DNA from: Platynereis dumerilii
Lineage: Eukaryota > Annelida > Polychaeta > Phyllodocida > Nereididae
Length of the DNA: 64,000 bases
Assembly (NCBI GenBank): GCA_026936325.1
Contig: JAPTHN010000004.1
Span: 46,093,289 to 46,157,288, forward strand
Direction: 5' to 3'
The notes beneath the pieces were generated by a model. The model worked only from the letters and a program-made list of their open reading frames with translations, ran no database searches and was not told the origin of the DNA. Shown in pieces: positions 1 through 11,353 of this stretch (its first letter is position 1; each line of letters starts with the position of its first letter). Position numbers and translations under genes: made by a program.

Positions 1-949
1 CTTTAAGGAATATGTTGGATAATGCCCACAGGCAGGAAAGGTCAGTGATCAGTGCAGAGCGGTGATGTCAACAATAATTGTAATGCCTGTGGTCCTGAAC
101 TTGGCAAAAAAAAGCTGCTTTTACATAGATATAAATATATAAGTGATAAAATGTCGGGAGTAGTTCCTGATGGTAGTTGTAAGTGACCATTTAGCCTGAA
201 ACCAACAGCAACGACCGAAAGAGATATCCACAAGTGCAAAACCACCCAAGGCTAATATTAAACACAATATCACACATTATCATACACCATTTCGCACTGG
301 TTTAGTGAGAGACAATGCTTGAGGCTATTTTGTCTCTATAGTCCCAGGGGGTAAGTCATTAAGGGGGTAGCTTTACATCGTCTCTTAATAGCCTTTCTAA
401 TGGGGCTCTCCTATGACGGATCACCTTATTAACAACTGCTCTTTTTGCCACCTTCACTGGCGACAGAACGGTGATGAAAAGACTAAATTGTGAATGGTGA
501 AAACCATAAATGGAATTGAACTAATGAAGCTGATGTTTTAATGAAGAAATCATTCAAAACAACAACGGCTAAAAGAGAGATACATTGTCCTACTAAATAG
601 CCAAAAGCATTAGTGCTCAAACCAGCAACAACACTACTTACGTCAAAATGGTACAGATCAAGTAATATGATAAACTAGGACAGAGAAAGAGAGAATTGGC
701 AAGAGAATACGTAGACATATGTATGGCTTTTAAAGTTTTACCACTACTGGCCTCTACAGCATCAGAGTCTGGTTACTCTACAAGTTGTATCAAGATGCAT
801 TCATAACACAGCTACAGTTGAGCATATTAAGCATGATAAGTCTTACAGGGTGGGGAACCAAAATTTTCTATGAAATTCCTCGTGCTAAAAAAGCACCTCT
901 AGTCTACAGGAAAATTGTGAAAACAATACAGCATAATCATCAAGGTATC
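1..949. other. Anonymous DNA, no gene seen
   Basis: AT-rich sequence without a convincing exon. It may contain the 5' part of the transposon remnant that follows. A short minus-strand open frame with a hydrophobic start (42-245) has no supporting splice partner. Confidence 0.4.
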
Positions 950-1850
950 AGCCATACCTGTGGAAGGTTAGAATGAGCTGTGATTAAAAATGACTCCACA
1001 GCAGACAAAAAGGAAGAGGTGGTCAGATTTGCTTCAGTGCCAAATGGACTAAAAAACAATCCCTGACATAGTCAGAGTGACCTTACAACTGGAATACAAT
1101 ATCATGAAGGCAATCAATGATGGGAAAGGAATAAGAGGGAAGTCTGGTAGTATGTGGAGATAATTCAGAGAGGAATGGAGCATTCCTGGAGTCACTGACG
1201 ACAAAACTGACAAGGTACCTGCAACCTCCATGAGAGAGGTGGTTGAAGATCTTCGGTTGGACCTCAAGGCTGCCAGAGTGGCTAAATAAAATTATTTTGG
1301 CCTGAAATGATATGTCAGGACCCCAATGACACCATTGGGCCTATTCCATGAAGGCCAGAAGATAGAAATGGTGAAAAAATTATAGCCTACATTAGGAAGC
1401 ATGGTTCGATATTCAATTTTTTTTTCAAACTATAAACCTTTGGTTGTGGATTCTGTTGTCAACAGAAGAAATGGCAAATTCTATATAAAATCAATAGATG
1501 ATGTCGATGGGACATTCAGGGCAAAGTATCCAGCTCAGGCAATGGTTCCGAGAGTCACGACTTCAGATAGAAAAATTATGCTTTATTTCTTTTTCATGCA
1601 AGTAAAGGGTAACGGACCTGATGCATACTACTAGGTCCAGTGATGTCATGTTTTGCCATGGCTGGATGTGAATTACCCCAATGGCATCTATAGGCAGACT
1701 CAGGATGGTTCCCCATGCCTTATGGCCAAGAAAGTTCAGGATTTCCACTTAAAGAAATTTCTGAGACTTCTGGACGGCCAACTTCTGGCCTTTCTCCAGC
1801 TCGGACTTTAATTCCCCTTACTTTTCCGTGTGGGGCATATTAGAATAGTT
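950..1850 (+). mobile_element. Decayed Tc1/mariner-like transposase
   Basis: Conceptual translation gives stretches typical of a mariner-type DDE/D transposase: VNRRNGKFY near 1460-1490, KYPAQAMVPRV near 1526-1560, then a region resembling the family's '(Q)DGAPAHTAKKVQDFL' segment (QDGSPCLMAKKVQDF, about 1700-1745). The reading frame shifts and carries several stops, so it is a pseudogene. I did not find clear terminal inverted repeats. Family assignment rests on remembered motif patterns, not a search. Confidence 0.6.
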
Positions 1851-2221
1851 GGTCAACAAGACCTGTCACCACGATGTTGTTGTTCTCCTTACTGTCTTCA
1901 TGGCTCACGGCCTCAAAATATGAAGGCGCTTTTTTTCAAAGCATCACCAAGTTTAGACAGCCATATTGAATTTTCGATTGGAGATAATACAAGTCAAACT
2001 TCACAAAAAGGATCCTTTTTGTCGTGTTTCTAAGGTCTGAAATTAGAATTTGTTATGACTTAGCAAAACCTTTAATTTCGAATGAAGTTTGAAATATTCC
2101 AAATTTTGAAAAATTTGCTTCCTCACCCTGAAAAGTAGGTATGTGCCTAACCCAGCCAGCAGCAGAGCCGCCGCATGTCATTAAGCGGTGATCATGTCCG
2201 GCAGGCAACTCGCAGAAGATC

Positions 2222-2395
2222 TGGTCTATTTATAGCCTGGGAGGGCTAATTAGGACAAGATAAGGATATGGCAATGAGGCAAAGAATGATTGAAACAGCC
2301 GTCCAACATAGATCCAGGCGAACCGGCAACACCTGGATTCGAACACTGGACCCAGCGATTGGCAGTCTAGCACGCTACCACTAGACACAGAGGCT
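2222..2395 (-). mobile_element. tRNA-derived SINE, family 1
   Basis: Read on the minus strand it begins with a tRNA-like head: an A-box-like TCTAGTGGTAGCG, then GCCAATCGCTGGGTCCAG and a B-box-like GTTCGAATCC. It continues into the family body (GGCTGTTTCAATCATTC..., CCTCATTGCCAT) seen at many other sites in this window. Confidence 0.75.
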
Positions 2396-2690
2396 AGCAG
2401 CCAGGAGCACTACCAACATTTGTCTACTGTTGCGCAAGGCTCCATGTCCCTCATACTTGCTTGGGCTCACTGAGTCATCTGTTCGACATCCAGGCTCAGC
2501 TGGCATGGTATTGAACCTGGACCCCACAGCACAGGTCAACAGACTGAGACAATGACCTCGATCCTTGTACTTGTGAGAGCTGACCAAGTCATCCGTCTAA
2601 CGTTGGTTTGTCCAGACTCAGGATCGAACCTAGGACAAAGAGGTTAGCTATCACAGGCACTACCACTGAGCCGGGCCTCAGGGTCTTGAC
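2396..2690 (-). mobile_element. Second tRNA-like SINE head joined to family 1 copy
   Basis: On the minus strand CCCGGCTCAGTGGTAGTGCC followed by AGGTTCGATCCTGAG resembles A and B boxes of a tRNA head. A similar 'TATTGAACCTGGA' motif recurs near 2510. The segment abuts the family 1 copy, so the pair may be a dimeric or nested SINE. Confidence 0.45.
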
Positions 2691-2989
2691 AACTGAAAGT
2701 ACCATTACCACATACAAGATCACATTACCCATACATTACCATATATATATATAGAATATGGTGTATTCTATAGTACTTATGACATCATTATGTCACCTAC
2801 ACATTTACTGACATTGTTATACATCACTTACTAACATTTAGCTATAACAACACTGCCTGCGACCCCCTCCGAAGCCAATGGACTCTCCCAATTACAAAGA
2901 AATAAAAGCGCGGCCCTTAAACTTGTGACAGCCAATGGAAAGATGAATTGGGCAGGCACTTTTCATGATTACAGTCTTCACATCATCAG

Positions 2990-3117
2990 CGATTAAAAGC
3001 ATTTAAAATAGTGTTCTTGATCAGTTGATACGTGCATTGTGGATTCTTGGTTCTCGATACATTTATTTTGCCAATTTGATTCTTTAATCACAGAGATAAC
3101 ACTACCGACTTGAAGAG
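2990..3117 (+). other. Candidate 5' noncoding exon of the peptide-precursor gene
   Basis: The coding exon at 5557 opens with a splice acceptor two bases before its ATG, so an upstream noncoding exon must exist. A good donor (GAAGAG|GTGAGT, junction after 3117) lies 2.4 kb upstream. The choice is a guess; other donors are possible and the transcription start is not visible. Confidence 0.2.
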
Positions 3118-3299
3118 GTGAGTTATTTCATTATCCATTTTGTTCTCAAATTAATTTTTAGACATGTATATATATTTACACTGTATTTCAATTTCCTAAA
3201 TTTTTTAAGATGCCAGAAAGAACTCAAAAGGTGCGCCATCTTCCTTTTTTTTAAAGATTTTCCTACATTTCTAGGAATTTCTTAAAGCTGTTTTTTAAT

Positions 3300-3627
3300 T
3301 AGGATAATTTTTTAGGAGTTGGCAGTCGCAGAGTCGGGAGGTTTTGGGAGGACTTCGGTAATTGAGTTGAATTACATCAATTGTACTACTCGGCTGGAGA
3401 CGTGAGAATAATGATACTATAAAAATGTCCAGCCAGTCCGTTAGAAAATTTAATGAAAACAAATTAGTATTTAAATAAACTCTGATTCATGGAGGGCTTT
3501 GGAGTAGGGGAATAGGAGTTTTGGGGATGTCTGAGGTTATGGAGGAGTTGGGGGTGGAAGTGTTGAAATGCAAAATTTAATTGAGTTGGGGATTCAGAGT
3601 CAGAGTCGAGTATAAGTAGCAGGTCAG
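3300..3627. other. GGAGTCGG-rich segment, possible hAT-type remnant
   Basis: Several copies of GAGTCGG/GGAGTTGG-like words (3316-3360, 3490-3620) resemble the termini of non-autonomous hAT elements, and a similar element lies near 34.85 kb. No clear boundaries or duplications were seen. Confidence 0.3.
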
Positions 3628-4126
3628 CAGTCTGGGAAAAAACTGTCACATGAGGGCAATTGCAATTCCTGGCCCTGACCGCATGATTGAGTGTGTGGGG
3701 TTGATCAGTTGGGTATCAGAAGAAAGTCTGTGCAGCCATCCTCACCACACAGCATCATGACAGTAGCAGGACTTATTCTATCCAATTTCGCGAAATACCG
3801 CACAGTCATCAGCAGCTGCTGACAGTTCCCCAATTTCTCCGGAGCCTTCAGGGTTCCTTTTCTCATTGTGTGATGGATAGGCCTGCCAAAATTTGTAGAG
3901 TTAGTTGATACTGTGATACAACTCTCTGCCAAGTATGGAAGTGATAGTAGCAGTGCTCAGTTATTTTTAAACAGCCTGTCAAAGATGATTTTGAGCACTG
4001 CCCAAAGTCATGGCTAGGCCATGAAACTTTAAGAGGGTCATGGGAGGGTGATGACAGTGCTATGGTGAGTGTCATGAGGGGCTGAAGACATTGCTTGTCT
4101 TGACTAGACGGTAATTTCCTTGACTG
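3628..4126. mobile_element. CAGTC-type MITE, copy 1
   Basis: A 499-bp element, strongly similar along its length to the copy at 10112-10614. It starts CAGTCTGGGAAA and ends TTTCCTTGACTG. Flanks GTCAG (left) and TTCAG (right) could be a mutated 5-bp target duplication. There is no coding capacity. Confidence 0.75.
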
Positions 4127-5069
4127 TTCAGTTGGATAACAATAACAAAATCATTAATGTTCTGTTTTTGATGTGGCCAAACAGGTACAGGTAAAATCAA
4201 TTATTATTCAAAAGTCAATTAAAAGCAATTATGTCAAAAAAGCAATTGGGTGTAATTTTTGCTACTTGTAGAACACTTGCAGCAGGCCTACCATACTTCA
4301 AACAATTGGCAACTTAACCAAAGCGACTCTTCTTTCCGCTGTAACATTATCTAAATTGCTGTTAAGTGTCTCATGTACCAGGTACGCTTTCATCTTCCTA
4401 GTTCCTCATAGGAAAGGTTCATGTTCCGAATTAAATTCACCAGTTCAGGTATTATTTGGGCTCAAAAGTTATTATTTAGCAAAGAATGTACATGGAGTCT
4501 TGAACGGTCAATTCAGGATTCCATGAATTTTCTATGACCAAATTTTTGATTTTCCATGACCAATGTTTCACTCATTGAGATCAAGACTTATCCGGAAAAA
4601 AAAAATTGCAGGATGACATTGACCTGTCTGGCCATCCAATCAACAAATCAAAGGCCATAACCACAGAAATTTGATAAATTTTATCGTGAATTGTTGACAA
4701 GTTTTAGTAGTATTTTCCATGACTTTTCAAAAAATTTCTCATTTTTCATGAAACCACCATGACTTTCCATGACTGAGAGTCTGGGATCCCTGCTGTCATA
4801 AAATGGGTATCAAAAATGTGACGATCTTTAAAGCTATCAAATCTGCCGACTCTATGTGAAAATCAATTCGCAGTTAAAGTCTCTTAATTGATACATTTAA
4901 AGTGTAATATACATCTCCAAACAACAAAATAGTGTGTTTTTCAGAATTGTGTGAGTTTAATTGATTTTATAACTTAATGATACTTAAGCAGAGCCCTTCA
5001 ACATGCTTCATGAATTTGTAAACAAAACACAGGTTTTAAAGAAATTCATCATTATATATCCCACTTAGC
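4127..5069. other. Intronic/intergenic DNA, no feature
   Basis: Probably intron 1 of the peptide-precursor gene. It is AT-rich and contains repeated 'catgactttccatgac'-type words near 4540-4790 that look like a small decayed repeat. No exon was seen. Confidence 0.4.
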
Positions 5070-5405
5070 ATAGATAGATAGACAGATTGATAGAGATAGA
5101 TAGATAGATAGACAGATAGATATGGTAAGAGCAGCCCTCTATGCCCAGTTCTTGGCGCTCACTAGGGCTGATTGATGAGATGGGAGAAAGTGGTTGTCCT
5201 CAACATTTTACACATTTACCCCATGTGAGGCATCTTTGACTTGCCCGTCAGAGACAGTGATACAAGGGGCCGCCAATTCAAGGTCTCATCCGAACGACAT
5301 CCAGCTGGGATTTTGCTCACGAAGGTCCACTGAAAATTTTGGGTTTCCCAACCAGGGTTCGAATCCGTGCAGGCAAGCTCATTAAGCACTCAGCCACCCA
5401 GCTGC
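5070..5405 (-). mobile_element. tRNA-derived SINE, family 2
   Basis: Reverse-oriented, near full length. It has a 3' tail of (TATC)n (seen here as GATA repeats at 5076-5122), a body with CATGTGAGG and ATACAAGGGGCCGCCAATT, and a tRNA Ser/Leu-like head at the right end (CTGGGTGGCTGAGTGCTTAA on the minus strand, plus GGATTCGAACCC). Confidence 0.75.
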
Positions 5406-5558
5406 ATGGCAATTAAGTAAATTAGTCAGTCGGAATATGTTTTTTTTATGACTGCAACCTATCTGAGGAACATCTTCTAAATCTGCAGATTTAATTGCTT
5501 TAACACGAAAGAACCATTATTTATATTAATAAACTACAATTTAACTTTTCTTTCAGAA

Positions 5559-8500
5559 ATGGGGATACCATGGTTGAGGGGACTGCTGTCCAGTTTATTG
5601 TTCTTGTCCCCGATCTCCATCAGTATGACACATCCCTTGGACCCTGATTACCAGGACAGTTTGGTTGATGCAGCTGATGGCGCACTTATAGCTAAAAGGT
5701 AAGAATCCTCAAGCAATTTGTATTTCATCTTGGTCAACTTAAGTCAAGCAAGCTTTATTTTTATGTTCATAAGCAAAGTTTGAAACTAAATTATTTTTTT
5801 TTACGAGTCAGTGGCTTCAGGACTTTTGATTTAGGATCATTTAGCAAATTTTCCATTTTTATATTAAACGCACCTGAGCTGGATTAATTACTGCACGAGA
5901 CTTTCAAACCTAAGTAAAACATTAATTCATGTTATTCTTAAGATGGGTGGACGGAGACTGATGTTTTATGTCCTGTATTTATGCACTTAGTAGGCCAATT
6001 AGGACATAAGGCGGACACAGCAATGAGGCGTAGGATAATTGAAACAGCCATTGTTATTCTCAGACAAAAGGTGCTTAAAAAATATGTAAAAGTTTTGGCA
6101 AAATAATGTGCTGATGTGATATCTATGTCTTGGGGGTGAGAATAAAGACACAATTCTCAGAATCTGAATAAGAATCCATGGGATGCAAATCCAAAAGTTT
6201 TCAATTGCAAGACTAGTCTTCCAAGAGCAGTTTCATACAACACACAATTTAGGCAGTAGTCGAGATAGGCTATGTATATGGGGAGGTCTCTCAGTTGTAA
6301 GGCCAACAGTCTGCGGACCATCAGAGCCAACCCGAAGCTAAAAGGTTTCAAATACAAATTTTAGGCATCTTAAATTCCTGTTTTATCTCAGGAAATTAGT
6401 TTTTGCAGAATAGGCTTGATTGCTGTTTCATGCCTATTCCTCCATAAGATTCAGTATTTGGGGGGGGGGGAGGATCCCCTCTGGGTCCTTCTGAAACGTG
6501 TTTCAAAACCCCCTTAACGCCACCTTATTTCGAACGCTGAATTTAAGAATGTCTCATGTTCTTCCAGATTCATGGGAATATTCCGTTGTAACGGCTGGGG
6601 GCCAGGATGCTCACACTTAGCGAATGGAGGAGCAGGAGGAGTAGGAGGAGGAGGAGGAAGAGGAGGGGGAGGAGCAGAGAGAGTACAACAGATGAAGGCA
6701 GTTGCTCCGACTTTAACGGAAGGTGCACCCCTCGCCAGAATTGCGCCCCAAGGTCACGAAGGACGAGGCCCCGGAATAAGTAAAGGGCAGCCGTACTTCA
6801 CTTTGACGTCAGGTAAGCAATATTTGACAGAATTGATTTTCATTATATGTTTAGAAATTCAAGATTACCCGGTAGTCGGGATTCTTGAAGTGAAATACTT
6901 ACCTGACCCCTATTAAAATGAGATCTCCCACCACCTTCGTCCCCTATTCACCGCCCACAAAATAAAATGGACTCAACCAAGCCCATCGTCACGTGGGCCC
7001 TCGCCCCAGCGCTTCAGTACTGCATTAACAGAGATCTCATTGTTAATAGGGGGTCAGGTAAGAATGAACGAGAAAGAATCAAATCTTTTTCTAAAATGAA
7101 TCCCTTATTGTCCTCACAACAATTATCTCTGGTTCTTTGAGTGTTGTGAATTTAATAATTCAACACAGAGCCACAATAAATTAATTAGACCCCATCATAT
7201 CAAAGCCTCAGAAGTTAAAATTGATGCACTGCTTCTAACACACTTATCCAAGCGTCTATAAAATATTCTTCAGCTGCAATGAGCTGATGTGGGAAAGAAC
7301 AACTTTTGCCTGTTTAAAAAATGTTGTGTAATTGTGTTTTAATGATTCTCAGTGATGGTTTAATTAGACATTGGGTTCATATGATCCTATCTGAATAATC
7401 TGGGACGGCTTTCCACATGGAGGAAACTTGAGCTATGCCATAATTGCCTCTTTAAATCCAAGTATAAACATGATATCAAAACAAAGGATGTCATTGAACT
7501 TTCTTGATCTTACTATGCACAGTTGTCACCTTACTAAGTGAAAAAATAATGAGATACGGATTGGTACATATATATGATAGTTTTCATTATTTAGGCCTCT
7601 ATTCATATCTCAGTCTTAATACATTTAGCTCCTTATAAGAATTTGAACAGCATGGATCATATTATGTTGCTATAAGTGTCTTTTCCATTATTGAGACAGC
7701 AATAACAACAGGTGTAATGGAAAAGTTCTCTTGGTTTCGCCACCAAATGATTGTCTTTTTCAAATAACAAAAAGATGGGCTCTAGTGGTGGGAGTCGGTT
7801 CCATTTCGCAAACCGATCATCGGATCGGAGAAAGCAACCGATTATCGATTCATAACCAGAGGCCTTAAGTGGTGGGCCTATGATTGACCATCATTGGTTG
7901 GTTTAGTCAAACCTACTAAATGCTTGGAAAGAAAATTTGGAGTTGATTAATTATATAATTGGCTCAAGTGAGCTCCAGATAAATCTAGTTTTTTTTTCTG
8001 AAAATATTTCTGCCTGATCTTCCTGGAAAATTATTTGTAAACAACTAAAACAAGTCTCACTTTTTGCATGTCTAAATAACCGGATGCCACTTGTTGATAT
8101 CATACCAAAGAAAATATAAGCTTTCTTCAAAGAACCATATAAATAGTTTCATCAGGGCTTTTCATCCACGATAGTTGGCAGACAGAAACCATGATCATAG
8201 TCTGTGTACATATTCTGTGAAAGCAGAGAGAACAATCTGGAAAAAATAGTCTTTTTGATGATTGTACAACAAATATTATTTGTCGAACCAAATACCTGAC
8301 AAAGCTAATTATCGGAAAAATCACAACTTTGACAATGGTAACTAAGAGAAAAGCCATGTGTAGGTTTACCAATCTAATAATAGGAGAGCCGCCATCGATA
8401 TTATATATTGAACCTATTAATAAATTTACAAACAAACAAAACTCTACACAATCAACAAAATAAGCATCTGTACAATGACCATATACATAACATTTATTAG

Positions 8501-11339
8501 ATCAGAAAGACTATAGGAATTTGGAACAGGGAAAATGGTGGCCCAGAACATTTGTTACACCACCTGGTCCCAAGTAAACATTTGGTTAAAGATTCAATTC
8601 AATGAGACACATCATTAACTATCCATTTTTTAAATATAACATGGTCTTCCCTGACCAACCTATCAAAAATCTTTCTGACTGGCACATTACCAATTACCTG
8701 ATTACAGCTAAAGTCAACACTGTTAAGGTATTCTCATTTATGGCGGTCTCAGACCATCTCACAAGTCATTAGCAATAACTTGCTAACTTGCGTAACATTG
8801 GATAACTATACATAAACATCTATTCTTTATTTCAGGAGAATCGTGGGGTCCTACAGGAAAACGATCAGCCGCACAACCCTCTTATATGAGAAGAATGCTC
8901 CACCTAATGAGAAAACTGGGTAGGTGACACTGAGACTCCTTGTTTGATGCTGGCAGACAAAGAAATGCCACAGATTCTCACTCTCTATGCCATCCCTTAT
9001 TCCTCTGTCTATTCTGGGATTCTAGGTGGGTGGTGTGGTTTTATGTCCTGTATTTTAGCACACATTAGGATAAACAGGGCAGCCAGGGACCACGATTGAA
9101 TACAAGACAAGGTGTAGACAAGAAAAGATGCAGACACACCCCAAGTCATAGACACATCCAATCATAGACACATTCGAGTGTGATTGTCATCCCATAAGTC
9201 GTAGATGCAGCATTATCAAATAATAATGCATTACCAAATCCCTTGATAATTGTCAATTTAACATCAAGAATATGACAAACTGTGTCAAAAGAATAGGAGA
9301 CATGGTTAATTGTTTGAATTAATTAATGATTCCAAAATTGGTGAGGCCATTGTCTATTACTTGTCTTGATCTGTATCTGTATGGGTGACCTTGCAAAGGA
9401 ATTTCTCCATCATAGCAAGGGTTACCACCTAACCCTAACCCAACCCTAACCAGTGGTGTCAGTAACTCCTCAGTGCTTGGTCGCCCATTGGGCGACTAAG
9501 TTTAGAAACTTGGTCGCCCAAGCTATAAGTTGGTCGCCCATGTTTTAAATGGTCGCTTGGATGGGCAGTTTCAGCGCACTTCATATTGATTATAAAGGAA
9601 AGCATAATGCTCACAGGCCAATATAGGTGGGGTTCACTCAGTGGTAGAGCACTGGGTTGCCAATTGCTGGGTCCAGGGTTCGGATCCAGCTCTTGCTGGG
9701 TCACCTGGGCCTTTGTTGGATAGCAGTTTCAATCATCCTTTGCCTCATTGCCATGTTCTGCCTATAATTAGTCCATGGGAATTAGTCTACCAAGTGTATA
9801 AGTGTACTTTATGTTTATTCTGCCTCATATACCTTGACACAGGTCAACAAAAATTATTCGGTGATTTTGCAGACTCATATATTATATAAGTTAATTAGTC
9901 ATATATAAGTTTCATAACCACAGCTGACAGTGTCACAGCATTTACATACAGTGCAATGTTGGTGACATCTCAATCCACTGAGGTCTAAAAGACACCAAAC
10001 GAGTGCTTACAGAATAGCTGTTGGTGGCCATCAATGAACTCACAACATGCCTATCAAATACATTGAAATAAAGTGTCAATTTGTCATTCAGTATCTTGGA
10101 ACCTCATTGATCAGTCTGGGAAATTACCATCACATGATGACAATTGCAATTCCAGCTAGGTCCTGGCCCTGACAGGATGATTGAGTGTGTGGGGTTGATC
10201 AGTTGGGTATCAAAAGGAAGTGTGATCTCTGTGCACCCATCCTCATCACACAGCAGCATGATAGTAGCGGGAGATATTCTATCCCATTTCGTGAGTTACC
10301 GGAAAGTCAGCAGCTGCTGATGACAGTTTCCTAATTTCTCTGGAGCCTTCGCGTTCTTTCCTCATTATGTAATGGATAAGCATGCCAAAATTTATAGAGT
10401 TAGTTGATACTGTGATACAACTTTACGCCAGGTTTAGAAGTGATAGAAGCAGCAGTTGCTTTTAAATAGCCTGTTGATTTTGTGCGCTGCTTAAGTCATG
10501 GCTGGGCCATGACACTTTGAGAAGGTCATGGGAGAGAGATGACAGTGTTGGGGTGGGTGTCATGTAGGGCTGAAGACAATGGTTGTCATTAGCAGATGGT
10601 AATTTCCTTGACTGTTGATGAGTGGTATCGTATCACACATCAAAAGGCTTTCCCTGCTAGCATTGCAAGTATAAGATGTGACCTCACAAACTGCTTATGA
10701 ATCATACAGAATAACATGGCACGGATAGGGATGTGACCTCACAAGAAGCATTCCAGTGCTTTTCTGTAAGCACTCGTTTTTCGTCTACTGTAAGAAAATC
10801 ATGGCTTGGACATTACTGAGATATGATTTTACAAAAAATACATTTATTTCTGAAGCTTTTGCAAGATGAGATTGTAATTAATTTTAAAAGCAACTAAGGA
10901 AATCAAAAAACAGCATATTGAGATTGGCCTCTTTTTCTTCTTCAAAACGAGACCAAAACGACTTCTGTGAAGGCAATATTCACCAAGTTTTGCCTCTTTC
11001 TGTCTTGGTCGCCACTTGGGCGACCTAAAAGCATGTTTTGGTCGCCCAGGGGGAAATTTGGTCGCCTGTGGCGACCGGGCGAGTGCTTACTGACAACACT
11101 GACCCTAACCCTAACTTTGGTAATGAGGTGAAGTGCACTCGTGGCAGGAGTATCAGGCACAGGGCTTTAAAAGACTGATCTCTAGTTTCAATTTAGAGAA
11201 GCTTTGAGAAACTGGTTGATTCATAAAATTTAAACCAATATCTTTCTTCTTCATTTCAGACTTACTGAGGGACTTCTATCTTCCAGAGAGACAACAAAGG
11301 GACATGGAAACGCCAACATACAATAACTACCATTTCTGA
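5559..11339 (+). CDS. Secreted peptide-hormone/neuropeptide-like precursor
   Basis: Coding exons are 5559-5698, 6568-6812, 8836-8919 and 11260-11339. All introns are GT-AG, the phases agree, and the total is 549 nt (182 residues plus stop). Residues 1-22 form a signal peptide (hydrophobic LLSSLLFLSPISIS). A KR site at 46-47 precedes FMGIFRCNGWGPGC, with only two cysteines in the mature region (54 and 61, C-x6-C). A glycine-rich spacer (about 67-85) follows. A second site, SWGPTGKR (131-138), would give a C-terminally amidated end if cleaved. The tail (139-182) is basic, with MRR and MRK steps, and ends NNYHF. This layout is that of a neuropeptide or hormone precursor processed by prohormone convertases. 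I cannot assign it to a named family; C-x6-C spacing also occurs in CCHamide peptides, but the rest does not match. Start: the first ATG after the acceptor, with a good context. Poly(A) signals lie at 11354 and 11919. Confidence 0.8.
5941..6058 (-). mobile_element. SINE family 1 fragment
   Basis: Contains the 3' half of the family body (TTTATGTCCTGTATTTATGC, ATTAGGACA, ACACAGCAATGAGGCG, TTGAAACAGCC). The tRNA head is missing. It lies in intron 2 of the peptide gene. Confidence 0.65.
6898..7062. mobile_element. Short MITE with splice-donor-like ends
   Basis: A 165-bp element with about 30-bp inverted ends: CTTACCTGACCCCTATTAA at the left, and the reverse complement with one extra base at the right (TTAATAGGGGGTCAGGTAAG), both continuing into GAGATCTC. 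It lies 85 bp downstream of the exon 3 donor of the peptide gene. Confidence 0.75.
7063..8835. other. Intron of the peptide gene, mostly anonymous
   Basis: AT-rich. A short segment at 7775-7870 (AGTGGTGGGAGTCGGTT, then ACCGATTATCGATT) looks like a hAT-type MITE end. No exon was seen. Confidence 0.4.
9029..9120 (-). mobile_element. SINE family 1 fragment
   Basis: Short, diverged match to the 3' body (TTTTATGTCCTGTATTTTAGCAC, GATTGAATACAAG). Confidence 0.4.
9422..9450 (+). repeat. Short interstitial telomere-like (CCCTAA) run
   Basis: CCTAACCCTAACCCAACCCTAAC precedes the hAT-type element, and CCCTAACCCTAAC follows it at 11103-11115. The target was therefore a short telomere-like run. Confidence 0.7.
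9622..9810 (+). mobile_element. tRNA-derived SINE, family 1
   Basis: Forward copy. It has TCACTCAGTGGTAGAGCAC (A box), GCCAATTGCTGGGTCCAGG and GTTCGGATCC (B box), then TTGGATAGCAGTTTCAATC and the CCTCATTGCCATG body. It is nested in the hAT-type element. Confidence 0.8.
10112..10614. mobile_element. CAGTC-type MITE, copy 2
   Basis: A 503-bp element with ends CAGTCTGGGAAATTACCATC and GATGGTAATTTCCTTGACTG, which are inverted repeats with two differences. It is flanked by a perfect 5-bp duplication TTGAT (10107-10111, 10615-10619) and is a homologue of 3628-4126. It has no coding capacity; the superfamily is not assigned. Confidence 0.9.
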
Positions 11340-11353
11340 ACATCTAAAAAAAA

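Larger units (their letters stand above)
9451..11101. mobile_element. hAT-type non-autonomous transposon
   Basis: The left end CAGTGGTGTCAGTAACTCC and right end GTGCTTACTGACAACACTG are imperfect inverted repeats, flanked by an identical 8-bp duplication ACCCTAAC (9443-9450 and 11102-11109). The 8-bp duplication and CAGTG termini are hAT characters. Subterminal GGTCGCC/GGGCGAC words cluster at 9479-9560 and 11007-11080. No transposase is recognisable. It has been invaded by a SINE (about 9622) and a CAGTC MITE (10112). Confidence 0.85.

Noticed and set aside
42-245. Minus-strand frame with a signal-peptide-like start (MVLHLWISLSVVAVGF)
   Set aside because: No splice partners and no family resemblance; the length is within chance.
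9630-9700. tRNA gene
   Set aside because: A and B boxes are present but the sequence continues into a repeated SINE body found at about ten sites; no proper cloverleaf or terminator.
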